DNA of 8,617 nucleotides from an uncultured Nitrososphaera sp. (GCA_946480575.1 CAMLKF010000070.1:1-8617), one strand, 5' to 3'. Positions 1-6,049 are shown, counted from the first letter of the stretch. Notes: generated by a model from the letters alone, not told the origin. Translations and numbers: made by a program.

Positions 1-13
1 TGGCTAGTTAGTC

Positions 14-403
14 TTGGGCATAATAGAAAGAATAGGCAAAGTATTGTTGGGCGGCCTGGTTGTAACTGTAGCCGGCGTCCTGCTTTGGAGGTATCTGGGC
101 CCGCCCATGCTTCTAGTAGACCCTTGGAATGTCGACATTGGAGAAAACATTCCGCAGGGCTTTAATTTTGTTGCTCAGAACTTTGCTATGTACGAGCAGA
201 TAAATATAGAGCAGAACGTCTCAGGGCAATGGGTTCTCGTAACAGCGACTCCCATACGAGCCAATGTGTAGGGTTTCGCCGAGCATACTACGCCAGCTAC
301 AAAAGCACCGAATCTGCCTGGAATCGTTGAGTACCGCGCCGTAGGACTTGAAAGCGGCAAGTTAGCATACAGCAAGGTTACCGTAGTGGATCCGTTTCCT
401 TAA
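14..403 (+). pseudogene. Nonsense-interrupted gene for a membrane-anchored protein of unknown function
   Basis: One reading frame runs from a TTG at 14 to TAA at 401-403, broken only by an in-frame TAG at 269-271. The first part (85 residues) has one hydrophobic N-terminal segment (residues about 8-25, LLGGLVVTVAGVLLW), typical of a signal anchor, followed by a polar outside domain. After the TAG the same frame continues for 43 sense codons with protein-like composition and ends in a beta-strand-like tail (AYSKVTVVDPF). The continuity suggests a sense codon mutated to TAG. No ATG is available upstream because a TAG sits in frame at 5-7, so TTG 14 is the likely start, unless an upstream frameshift has been missed. 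I do not recognise the family. A truncated 85-residue product may still be made. Stop-codon readthrough is possible but unsupported. Confidence 0.5.
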
Positions 404-409
404 GAAAAG

Positions 410-763
410 GTGAATAGAAGATACATGCACTGGAATACGCACGATAGAATGACGGGTATGATGAGGCCTGGTGCTGACCCAAACGTAATCTACAGAGTTA
501 ACCGTGCGCTCGATAACCCAGACCGTTGGGCCATCCGATTCAATCAATGAAAAACTCGGGGTATTCACACACTTTTGATGTGCCCGGCTTGATAAAATAT
601 CCAACACAGAGCGCCAACCCACGACTGGATGAGCGCAATGATGACTGGTTATATGTATGGAGGAAGAGAAGGGATGTACGCAGCTGCTGCAAACCACCTC
701 ATGCTTCCCCATGTTCGTTCCCAGCTTCAAGCAGAGCAATTCCTTTCCTTGTATCAACTTTGA
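410..763 (+). pseudogene. Frameshifted remnant of an unrecognised Met/Gly/Ala-rich protein
   Basis: Starting at GTG 410 (ATG 425 is the alternative), the frame reads through a polar, protein-like stretch (MHWNTHDRMTGMMRPGADP, later ALDNPDRWAIRF) to TGA 548-550. Sense-like coding then moves to the +1 frame (KNSGYSHTFDVPGLIKYPTQ, about 545-610). It returns to the original frame near 620 (HDWMSAMMTGYMYGGREGMY), ending at TGA 761-763. Two compensating shifts fit a single decayed gene of about 118 codons. It lies 6 bases after the 14-403 frame and in the same phase, so the two may once have been an operon, or one gene. The last 65 bases overlap the opposing znuA remnant, so the true 3' end is uncertain. 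Family unknown. Decay of a provirus structural gene is one idea, but nothing here proves it. Confidence 0.4.
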
Positions 764-1105
764 AGTTGGATTCAATGTCGTTTATCCACCTTCCCTCAAA
801 TCCAATGCCATTGAACATACTGCCTCTCGTGTGACGATTAGGTTCAGAGGTATTGGCTCCAAATCATGGGGTTCGATGCCCATCGGAATCATCGATGATA
901 CTTTGACCCTGTCACCTCACACCTTGCGGGCAAAGTCATAGACAGGAAAGAACGACGCTACAACTTTGACCTTGTTGTCTTCTGTTTCAGTAAGTGATAC
1001 ATTTGCACCCTCCTTTGCCATGAACACACTGCCCACAAAAATTACTCCGCCAATTACAGAAAAGGCAGCAGCAATACCTGCCGCAATAACGATTTGTTTA
1101 TTCAC
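699..1105 (-). pseudogene. Decayed znuA-like metal ABC transporter substrate-binding protein, N-terminal part
   Basis: An ATG at 1105 opens 62 residues with an N-terminal membrane/signal segment (residues about 6-29) followed by VKVVASFFPVYDFARKV, the first strand and helix of the ZnuA/TroA family that captures Zn or Mn outside the cell for an ABC importer. A TGA at 917-919 stands where the family has Gly (one change from GGA). The same frame then continues with GDRVKVSS and GIEPHDLEP (854-880), which contains the metal-ligand His motif of the family. A frameshift follows. From 818 another minus frame gives MFNGIGFEG and later KGIALLEAGNEHGEA, ending at 699. The downstream half of the family, including the usual DPHIWLDP region, is absent. 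So the gene carries a nonsense mutation and a frameshift and is truncated. Family call is by motif; no partner permease or ATPase gene is visible. Confidence 0.75.
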
Positions 1106-1115
1106 ACATCAGGTC

Positions 1116-1127
1116 TGATAATTATCA
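1116..1127. promoter_or_regulatory. Perfect 12-bp palindrome, candidate metalloregulator operator of the znuA remnant
   Basis: TGATAATTATCA is its own reverse complement and lies 11 bases before the znuA remnant's ATG. A TATA-like TTAATAAG (minus strand, 1142-1149) would place transcription start inside the palindrome, where a repressor would block it. The GATAAT/ATTATC half-sites resemble Fur/DtxR-type boxes, which fits a metal-uptake gene. Regulator identity is inference. Confidence 0.4.
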
Positions 1128-1382
1128 ACATTACGTACTTTCCTTATTAACCTTTAGGGAGAATATTTAAGGTAATTAATAGCCCGATCCCAAATCACGA
1201 AAGCGTTCATGAGCCTATCTTAAAAAGGGGCAGAAAATTAATATCAAAACATAAAAGGTAACAACAGTGTCTACAAGAATAAGACAGCCTTGCTACACAA
1301 AGAGTATTGTTTAGAATCCGCTTTGGCGCAATTATCTAATGGATTTTGAACACTTTATGCAACTATTTTAACACCGTTATCA
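1128..1382. other. AT-rich intergenic spacer without a supported gene
   Basis: This stretch lies between the divergent znuA remnant and cdvA. It contains several A/T runs (for example ATATTTAAGG near 1164-1173 and TTAAAAAGGGG near 1220) that could be promoter elements, but no reading frame or RNA that I can support. An in-frame upstream extension of cdvA to ATG 1346 exists; its residues look non-coding, and the TATA box at 1383 lies inside it. Confidence 0.6.
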
Positions 1383-1388
1383 TTATAC
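1383..1388 (+). promoter_or_regulatory. TATA box of cdvA
   Basis: TTATAC is centred 23 bases before ATG 1409, which fits a leaderless archaeal mRNA and supports 1409 over 1346 as the start. Confidence 0.45.
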
Positions 1389-1408
1389 CATCGTGCTCAA
1401 CCATTCGC

Positions 1409-2209
1409 ATGAGCGAAGAAAAGCTCGGATTTGTAGGCAAGCAAGTCAAAGACATCTATGGTACGTTCATCGGAAGAGTAGTAGGAATAATAACAGAGAT
1501 AGACGGCGAGATCGAGACCGTCGGGGTCGACTGTGGCTCTGGCGGCTTGAAGCAACTGCCGTACGAGCAGCTCGTGATACAGGGCGATTACGTATTTTTT
1601 ATCCCCAAGTGGAGGCTTGACGCCCAGAGGCTGCTGAGGCAAAAGTCTCTGACGCTCAAGAGGATAAAGGCACTCCAAGATATTGTCGCTGAAAACGATT
1701 CCATGAAGGAGGACGCCGAACTGGTGTACGTAAAGTACGAAAAGAAGCTTGTTGAGCTGGAAGGGATGGAAAAGCAGGTCAATGATACACTAAATTCGCG
1801 TATAGGAGAACTTGATGCAGAGGCCCGGAACATCAAGGCAGTGCTCTTTGATGCAAAACTGCAGTTCAGGAGCAATGAGATGAAGGAAGAGACTTACCAG
1901 CAGATAAAAGTGCAGACGGACGAGCTGATAGAGCAAATTAACAACGAAAAGACTGAGATAGGCAACGTGAGGACAAAGCTGGCTGCCCAGACGATAGAAA
2001 ACATCAGCGCGGCAACGGCGGCTCCTGCAGTCGAAGCGGCGGCAGCGGATCAGGCTGCTCCAAGCGAGCCTGCGGCAGCAGAAGCCGCTCCAGCGCAGCA
2101 GCAAGTGAGCGCAACAGGAACAGAGGAAAGGGTTACAACTGTCTCTGCCGATAGCGGCGAGCAGGCACCTTCAGAGACGAGTTGGCTGAACCAGGTAATC
2201 ACGAAATAA
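1409..2209 (+). CDS. cdvA: CdvA-type cell division protein (PRC-barrel plus coiled coil)
   Basis: This 266-residue protein has the CdvA layout. A PRC-barrel-like beta domain occupies residues about 5-70 (GKQVKDIYGTFIGRVVGI, later VFFIPKWRLDAQRLLRQK). A long, charged coiled coil follows at about 70-195. A low-complexity Ala/Pro/Glu linker spans about 200-245, and the short conserved-looking tail ends in SWLNQVITK. In Cdv division CdvA binds membrane and DNA and recruits the ESCRT-III-like CdvB through its C-terminal region; CdvC (Vps4-like) then remodels the polymer. The start at ATG 1409 is chosen because MSEEKLGFVG leads directly into the barrel and a TATA box lies 23 bases before it. No cdvB or cdvC is present, which matches the scattered cdv genes of Thaumarchaeota. 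Another PRC-barrel/coiled-coil protein is the main alternative. Confidence 0.78.
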   Translation: MSEEKLGFVGKQVKDIYGTFIGRVVGIITEIDGEIETVGVDCGSGGLKQLPYEQLVIQGDYVFFIPKWRLDAQRLLRQKSLTLKRIKALQDIVAENDSMKEDAELVYVKYEKKLVELEGMEKQVNDTLNSRIGELDAEARNIKAVLFDAKLQFRSNEMKEETYQQIKVQTDELIEQINNEKTEIGNVRTKLAAQTIENISAATAAPAVEAAAADQAAPSEPAAAEAAPAQQQVSATGTEERVTTVSADSGEQAPSETSWLNQVITK

Positions 2210-2247
2210 TTTTCTTGCTGCCGAACGCAGGCCCGGCCAATCCGAAA

Positions 2248-2264
2248 TATTTTAAAAAATTTTA
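2248..2264. terminator. Possible bidirectional AT-rich terminator
   Basis: TATTTTAAAAAATTTTA is a near-palindrome with T runs on both strands, between the convergent ends of cdvA and the winged-helix gene. Archaeal termination at oligo-T makes this plausible; it is weak evidence alone. Confidence 0.3.
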
Positions 2265-2276
2265 GAGGGCCAGGCT

Positions 2277-2540
2277 TTAGCGTTCCCTGACCGCGTTGGT
2301 CTGGAGCAGTTCGGCGATGTCGCTGTGCATCTTTAAAAAATTGAGTCCTTTTGCTGTTGACTTGTATGTCTGCGTGCCTTCCATGTATTCTAGTAGTCCG
2401 TTCTCAATGAGGACAGAAAGGTATTCGCGGAGCTGCGCGTAGCTAAGAAATGCTCTGTACATTATTTTTGTCTTTGTAGCTCCGCCATTTGCTGCCTCTA
2501 GGATCATTGCCACTATTTCTGTTCTACTTCTGTATTTCAA
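2277..2540 (-). CDS. Small winged-helix transcriptional regulator
   Basis: The 87-residue protein is essentially one winged helix-turn-helix domain. MKYRSRTEIVAMILEAA is helix 1. GGATKTKIMYRAFLSYAQLR covers helix 2 and the turn. EYLSVLIENGLLEYMEG is the recognition helix running into the wing, and TQTYKSTAKGLNFLKMH is the wing and last helix. This pattern (T-K-T-K-I-M-Y-x-A-x-L-S-Y-x-Q-L) is that of the HTH_45-like single-domain regulators, which are abundant in Thaumarchaeota. The start is TTG at 2540; no in-frame ATG is near, and a TATA-like stretch lies about 33 bases upstream. It is convergent with cdvA and back-to-back with acetyl-CoA synthetase, so the acs promoter region or its own could be a target, but this is only position-based inference. 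No ligand domain is present. Confidence 0.8.
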   Translation of the reverse strand: MKYRSRTEIVAMILEAANGGATKTKIMYRAFLSYAQLREYLSVLIENGLLEYMEGTQTYKSTAKGLNFLKMHSDIAELLQTNAVRER

Positions 2541-2569
2541 ACTATGATTACAGTGATTTTTCTTGATTT

Positions 2570-2577
2570 TTAATATA
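2570..2577 (-). promoter_or_regulatory. TATA-like box of the winged-helix gene
   Basis: TATATTAA on the minus strand is centred about 33 bases before TTG 2540 and would give a leader of a few bases. Confidence 0.35.
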
Positions 2578-2662
2578 TTGGCAAACTCTCTAATAATAAA
2601 ATTCTGGGATCAGCCTCAATTTTACGCACAAAAAAGGCAACGGTGGAGAATTGAACAAATCC

Positions 2663-2669
2663 TTTTAAA
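2663..2669 (+). promoter_or_regulatory. TATA box of acetyl-CoA synthetase
   Basis: TTTTAAA is centred 29 bases before TTG 2695 and 25 before an out-of-frame ATG at 2691, so transcription should begin at or next to the start codon. Confidence 0.55.
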
Positions 2670-2694
2670 GCTAGTTTTCCCCTTCTCCTAATGT

Positions 2695-4641
2695 TTGTCA
2701 AGCCCTTCAAAGCTGTATGAAGAGAGTGGCAAGGTAAAGGTAAGCGTCAGGCCGGGAAGGCGGCTCGAAAAGCTATCAAAAGAAGCTCTGGCGGACTCGG
2801 ACAAGTTCTGGGCAGGTCAGGCCAGAAACCTGGCGTGGTTCAAAGAGTGGGATAGGGTGCTTGAATGGAGCCCACCATTTGCCAGATGGTTCACCGGCGG
2901 GCTGCTCAACGCGTCGGTGAATTGCCTTGATAGGCACGTCATCAATTCGGATACCAAGAACAAGGTCGCGATAATCTGGGAGAGTGAAAGCGGTGAGACA
3001 AGGACTCTTTCCTATTTCCAGCTGTACAGACAGGTCAACAAGTTCGCAAGCGCCCTCAAGAGCCTCGGCGTCAAAAAGGGCGACAGGGCCACGATATACA
3101 TGCCGATGGTGCCAGAGCTGCCTGTGGCTATGCTTGCCTGCGCAAGGGTGGGTGCCATCCACTCTGTAGTGTTTTCTGGCTTTAGCGCTCAAGCTCTTAT
3201 CGACAGAGCAAACGACGCGCAGTCCAAAGTTATCATTACTGCTGACGGCGGCATAAGGAAGGGCAGGCTGGTCGAGCTGAAAAAGGTGGTCGACGAGTCG
3301 CTTCCTTCGGTGGCATCGGTCGAGCATGTCGTTGTGCTAAAGAGGGCAGGCAACGAGGTCAGGATGGGGACCAAGGACCTGTGGTGGCACGACCTGATGG
3401 AAAAAGCTGAAAACTACTGCCCGCCCGAGCCTGTAGAGAGCACACACCCGCTTTACATCCTCTACACGTCTGGGACGACCGGCAAGCCCAAGGGGGTCAT
3501 GCACGGCACCGGCGGCTACCTCACCCATCTATACGCGACCGCCAAGTGGGTCTTTGACTTTACAAGACAGGATATCTTTTTCTGCACTGCAGACATTGGC
3601 TGGGTGACCGGCCATAGCTATATCGTCTACGCGCCACTGATGCATGGGGTCACGGAAATAATGTATGAAGGCGCGCCGGATTTTCCCAAGCCAGACCGTT
3701 ATTGGGCGATAGTAGAAAAGCATGGCGCCACTATACTGTATACGACGCCAACAGCACTCCGCATGTACATGAAGTACGGCGACGCAATCCCAAGTTCGTT
3801 TGACCTTTCCTCATTAAGGCTGCTTGGCACTGTGGGCGAGCCCATAAACCCGGAAGTGTGGATGTGGTACTTTAAGACGATAGGCAAGCAGGGCTGCCCA
3901 ATCATAGACACGTGGTGGCAGACGGAGACTGGCGGCATCATGCTGAGCATGTGCACTGGCATTGAAACCATCCCCATGAAGCCAGGCTCGGCGACATTCC
4001 CTGTGCCGGGCGTAGATGTCGCAGTAGTCGACGAAAATGGCAGGCCCGTTCAGCCGGGAACCAAGGGCTATATCGTGGTTCGCAGGCCGTGGCCGGGAAT
4101 GCTTCTGACGCTCTGGGGCGACGACGAAAAGTATAGGCAGGTGTACTGGAGCAAGTTGGCAAACACCTACTACGCCGGCGACTACGCGCTGGTGGACCCG
4201 GACGGCTACCTGTGGCTGCTTGGTAGGACAGATGACGTGCTCAAGGTGGCAGGCCACCGCCTCGGCACGATGGAGCTTGAAAGCGCGTTTGTCTCGCACA
4301 AGGCAATTGCTGAAGCGGCCGTGGCAAGCAAGCCAGATACCACAAAGGGGGAGTCGATAGTCGCCTTTTTGGTGCTGAAGGAAGGCTTTTCGCAGTCCGA
4401 CAACCTGCACAAGGAAGTGGTCGCGCACATCAGGAGCACGCTTGGGCCCATTGCAACGCCGGACGAAGTATATTTTGTGAGCAAACTGCCAAAGACACGG
4501 AGCGGCAAGATAATGCGCAGGATGCTAAAATCGATAGCATGTGGCGGCAGCATCGGCGACATTACCACGCTAGAAGACGGGGCTGCGATAGAAGAGATCA
4601 AGCAGGCGTACGAAGATCTGAAGAAAGTAGTAAAGTCCTAG
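2695..4641 (+). CDS. acs: AMP-forming acetyl-CoA synthetase
   Basis: At 648 residues this is the normal length for Acs, which activates acetate (or a close short acid) with ATP through acetyl-AMP to acetyl-CoA in the cytoplasm. An N-terminal ACS domain (about 1-60, with FWAGQARNLAWFKEWDRVL) precedes the adenylating core. The phosphate-binding loop YTSGTTGKPKG starts near residue 257. DTWWQTETGG near 405 carries the Trp that limits the pocket to small acids. GRTDDVLKVAGHRLGT near 510 is the hinge and A8 motif. SGKIMRR near 603 has the catalytic Lys605, the residue acetylated in bacterial Acs. No frameshift is visible. The start is TTG 2695, since ATG 2691 is out of frame and stops after nine codons. 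In autotrophic Thaumarchaeota it could serve acetate reuse, or act on propionate or 3-hydroxypropionate; substrate is not proven by sequence. Confidence 0.93.
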   Translation: MSSPSKLYEESGKVKVSVRPGRRLEKLSKEALADSDKFWAGQARNLAWFKEWDRVLEWSPPFARWFTGGLLNASVNCLDRHVINSDTKNKVAIIWESESGETRTLSYFQLYRQVNKFASALKSLGVKKGDRATIYMPMVPELPVAMLACARVGAIHSVVFSGFSAQALIDRANDAQSKVIITADGGIRKGRLVELKKVVDESLPSVASVEHVVVLKRAGNEVRMGTKDLWWHDLMEKAENYCPPEPVESTHPLYILYTSGTTGKPKGVMHGTGGYLTHLYATAKWVFDFTRQDIFFCTADIGWVTGHSYIVYAPLMHGVTEIMYEGAPDFPKPDRYWAIVEKHGATILYTTPTALRMYMKYGDAIPSSFDLSSLRLLGTVGEPINPEVWMWYFKTIGKQGCPIIDTWWQTETGGIMLSMCTGIETIPMKPGSATFPVPGVDVAVVDENGRPVQPGTKGYIVVRRPWPGMLLTLWGDDEKYRQVYWSKLANTYYAGDYALVDPDGYLWLLGRTDDVLKVAGHRLGTMELESAFVSHKAIAEAAVASKPDTTKGESIVAFLVLKEGFSQSDNLHKEVVAHIRSTLGPIATPDEVYFVSKLPKTRSGKIMRRMLKSIACGGSIGDITTLEDGAAIEEIKQAYEDLKKVVKS

Positions 4642-5081
4642 AACTTCCAGGTGGCCATGTACCGCGGCATTATCTCCAGTACGCACGAACTTGGGCCCAT
4701 TGCAAGCAGGGCTTTTGCAGTCTTGCTTTGTAGGGTGCCCAGATACCTTTTCGCATTGCGCCTCGTAACTCTAGTTGCGTAGTCTGGGTCATCGACCACC
4801 CTTGCGGTTCCCTTGCCCCTAACGCCAAAAGTCGGACCCGGGCTTTCGTCGACAAGAAAGTAGATGTCTGGATTCTTACGAAGCACTCTCGCCTTGGTAC
4901 CCTGCCTGTCTGTCGCCACATAGAACCTGCCCATGCTGTAATAGTACCACACAGGATGCACCATCGGCTCGCCCTTTTCGTCAACAAACGCTAGCCTCAG
5001 AATGTTTGGCCGGGCCAGCAGCTGTACGACTTCTTTTTTGGACAGCGCTCTGGCAGCCTTGTCTGCAAGTATGAGCTTCAA
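4638..5081 (-). CDS. Pyridoxamine 5'-phosphate oxidase-like flavin/F420-binding protein
   Basis: This 147-residue protein has the split-barrel PPOX fold: LRLAFVDEKGEPMVHPVWYYY (residues about 29-48), then RFYVATDRQGTKARVLRKNP (52-71), then a strand pair around GVRGKGTARVVDD (86-98). The Lys/Arg in TDRQGTKARVL are typical of the cofactor-phosphate site. Members bind FMN, F420 or haem and carry out redox reactions or detoxification; F420 use is plausible here because Thaumarchaeota make F420, but this cannot be read from the sequence. TTG 5081 is the first start after an in-frame stop at 5100-5102, and a TATA box lies 28 bases upstream. It is convergent with acs, overlapping by four bases, and lies 33 bases downstream of the DUF192 gene on the same strand. 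It may be co-transcribed with it or use its own promoter. Confidence 0.82.
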   Translation of the reverse strand: MKLILADKAARALSKKEVVQLLARPNILRLAFVDEKGEPMVHPVWYYYSMGRFYVATDRQGTKARVLRKNPDIYFLVDESPGPTFGVRGKGTARVVDDPDYATRVTRRNAKRYLGTLQSKTAKALLAMGPSSCVLEIMPRYMATWKF

Positions 5082-5105
5082 CAGGGTAATGCAAGCTTGT
5101 CAGCC

Positions 5106-5113
5106 CTAATTAA
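5106..5113 (-). promoter_or_regulatory. TATA box of the PPOX gene
   Basis: TTAATTAG on the minus strand is centred 28 bases before TTG 5081, inside the short gap after the DUF192 stop codon. It suggests the PPOX gene is not solely dependent on upstream transcription. Confidence 0.4.
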
Positions 5114-5114
5114 G

Positions 5115-5627
5115 CTAGGCTGATATGACCTTCAGTTTAGAGCCCTTTTCGATGCCGTGCGCATCTATAAAGCCGGATGTTGCTGCCATGACGTAGAGCG
5201 CCGGCGAGGTGGGTTTGTAGGTGCAGCTAAAGGTGTCAAGCACATTATTACAAGGCGGCGCGTCTTTTATTAGGTAGACAGCGCTGCCGTTCTGGTCGAA
5301 CCATATCAGGTCAAGGTTGTACTCTACGTTGAGCATCCAGATCTCGTAGAGGTCTGGCTCGTGGTGCTTGAACATAAATGCAGTGTCAAGAGGCAGTCTG
5401 TCTTGCCGGAACGTCAGCCATCTCTGCTTCTCTGCGGCGGTCTCGGCTATCTCGACCGTTATCACATTGTTGTCCACTGTGACGGTGCCCTTTGGGAACT
5501 CAGTCCTGTTCTCGTCAGCCACCTCTGCCGGGACGAGCGTGATCCCAAGCGCCCCCACCGCAACAGCCGCGATTATGACTGGTATCAGGACTGCAGACTT
5601 GCGCGCCACAGGCAAACTGCGTGCCAA
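5115..5627 (-). CDS. Membrane-anchored DUF192 family protein
   Basis: The 170 residues comprise a short basic N-terminus, one transmembrane or signal segment (about 12-32, VLIPVIIAAVAVGALGITLV) and a DUF192 domain (about 48-170). The DUF192 pattern is clear: VEIAETAAEKQRWLTFRQ, then AFMFKHHEPDLYEIWMLNV, then LDLIWFDQNGSAVYLIKDAPPC, then the closing SPALYVMAATSGFIDAHGI and GSKLKVI. The domain probably faces outside. Cys126 and Cys135 sit in the loop after APP and could form a disulfide; Cys126 is at the usual family position. Function of DUF192 is unknown. The start is TTG 5627, next to the membrane segment; GTG at residue 7 is an alternative. Only 22 bases separate it from the tRNA-Leu on the same strand, so it may be read through from that gene. 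Confidence 0.85.
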   Translation of the reverse strand: MARSLPVARKSAVLIPVIIAAVAVGALGITLVPAEVADENRTEFPKGTVTVDNNVITVEIAETAAEKQRWLTFRQDRLPLDTAFMFKHHEPDLYEIWMLNVEYNLDLIWFDQNGSAVYLIKDAPPCNNVLDTFSCTYKPTSPALYVMAATSGFIDAHGIEKGSKLKVISA

Positions 5628-5631
5628 AAAT
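5626..5631 (-). terminator. Possible oligo-T stop signal of tRNA-Leu
   Basis: The minus strand has a T5 run between the tRNA 3' end and the DUF192 start codon, overlapping that start. Oligo-T terminates archaeal RNA polymerase, so some transcripts may end here. Confidence 0.3.
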
Positions 5632-5649
5632 AATTTGAACTTTATGGAG

Positions 5650-5802
5650 TGGAGGGGGTGGGATTCGAACCCACGAACCCCTAAGGGACGGGATTACTCA
5701 TCTCGCCATTATGTATGCATGCATGCATGTCGCGAGAGGAAATGGTGCCGTGCGCATCTGATCTTGAGTCCTGCGCGTTTGACCAGGCTTCGCTACCCCT
5801 CC
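5650..5802 (-). tRNA. tRNA-Leu(CAA) with a 68-nt intron
   Basis: The minus strand folds as a class II tRNA. The acceptor stem is GGAGGGG (5802-5796) with CCCCTCC. The D arm is GCG/CGC with GCCTGG in its loop. The anticodon loop is CTCAAGA with anticodon CAA. The long variable arm is CCC-TTA-GGG, and the T arm is GTGGG TTCGAAT CCCAC with discriminator A at 5650. CCA is not encoded. The intron (5762-5695) lies at canonical position 37/38. CUCA pairs with UGAG as the central helix, with bulges AG^A and UA^A on either side: a correct bulge-helix-bulge for splicing endonuclease. The mature tRNA is 85 nt and reads UUG. One anticodon-stem pair is A28-C42 rather than a Watson-Crick pair. A TATA-like AAATAAGG lies 27 bases upstream. 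Confidence 0.95.
5695..5762 (-). other. tRNA-Leu intron containing a GCAT repeat
   Basis: The 68-nt intron contains TGCATGCATGCAT (in 5714-5729), a self-complementary tandem GCAT run. It lies in the loop of a stem that pairs UCUCGC with GCGAGA just inside the splice helix. Alternative pairing CCAUU/AAUGG is also possible. There is no sign of a homing endonuclease. Confidence 0.85.
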
Positions 5803-5824
5803 GGCCACACGTTTTATCGTAGAA

Positions 5825-5832
5825 CCTTATTT
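5825..5832 (-). promoter_or_regulatory. TATA box of tRNA-Leu
   Basis: AAATAAGG on the minus strand is centred 27 bases before the tRNA 5' end. Confidence 0.45.
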
Positions 5833-5856
5833 CATAGTTGCGGCAGCGCATGCCGC

Positions 5857-5862
5857 TTTAAA
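5857..5862 (+). promoter_or_regulatory. TATA box of the zinc-ribbon gene
   Basis: TTTAAA (followed by GG) is centred 33 bases before ATG 5893, giving a leader of about 6 bases. Confidence 0.45.
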
Positions 5863-5892
5863 GGTTAAATTTTCCTAGATCTAATACTTAGG

Positions 5893-6042
5893 ATGCCGGA
5901 GATGCCCAAGCCAGAAACCGTGTCAAGGCTATGCACCAAATGCCATTCAAAGACAGTGCATGAAGTCCGCGAAAGGACAGTGACCAGCATAAAGCTGGTC
6001 TGCACTGACTGCGGGCACTCGCTGGTGGTAGCCAGCATGTAA
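5893..6042 (+). CDS. 49-residue zinc-ribbon protein
   Basis: ATG 5893 opens a 49-residue frame ending at TAA 6040-6042. It has two knuckles, CTKCH at residues 14-18 and CTDCGH at 37-42, about 20 residues apart, with beta-like strands between them (KTVHEVRERTVTSIKLV). This is the pattern of a four-Cys rubredoxin-like zinc ribbon, so zinc binding is a safe inference. Such tiny ribbons in archaea act in transcription, translation or as adaptor proteins; the role here is unknown. An ATG at residue 4 is an alternative start. A TATA box lies 33 bases upstream, and the gene precedes the SSB by 46 bases in the same direction. The pair could be co-transcribed, which would suit a nucleic-acid function. 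Its small size makes it easy to miss in automatic annotation. Confidence 0.8.
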   Translation: MPEMPKPETVSRLCTKCHSKTVHEVRERTVTSIKLVCTDCGHSLVVASM

Positions 6043-6049
6043 ATAAAAC

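Noticed and set aside
269..271. TAG as a pyrrolysine codon
   Set aside because: Thaumarchaeota are not known to carry pyrrolysine machinery, and no pyl gene or signal is present here.
362..775. Minus-strand frame of 137 codons
   Set aside because: Ser/His/Val-rich, no domain; it lies opposite the better + strand coding and is out of frame with the znuA remnant.
657..941. Open + strand frame of 94 codons
   Set aside because: Most of it is the complement of the decayed znuA, whose minus-strand frames show family motifs; the + reading has none.
1346..1408. N-terminal extension of CdvA by 21 residues
   Set aside because: The added residues do not resemble the family, and the TATA box lies within them.
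3814..4428. Long minus-strand frame (204 codons) inside acs, and another at 2776-3327
   Set aside because: Both are antisense to an intact, motif-complete Acs and have shadow-type composition.
5714..5729. GCAT tandem as a CRISPR or other array
   Set aside because: It is a four-base simple repeat without spacers, wholly inside the tRNA intron.
5368..5868. Plus-strand frame running across the DUF192 gene and tRNA-Leu
   Set aside because: It translates the reverse complement of a tRNA (the GWDSNPRTPKG signature is a well-known artefact of tRNA T arms).
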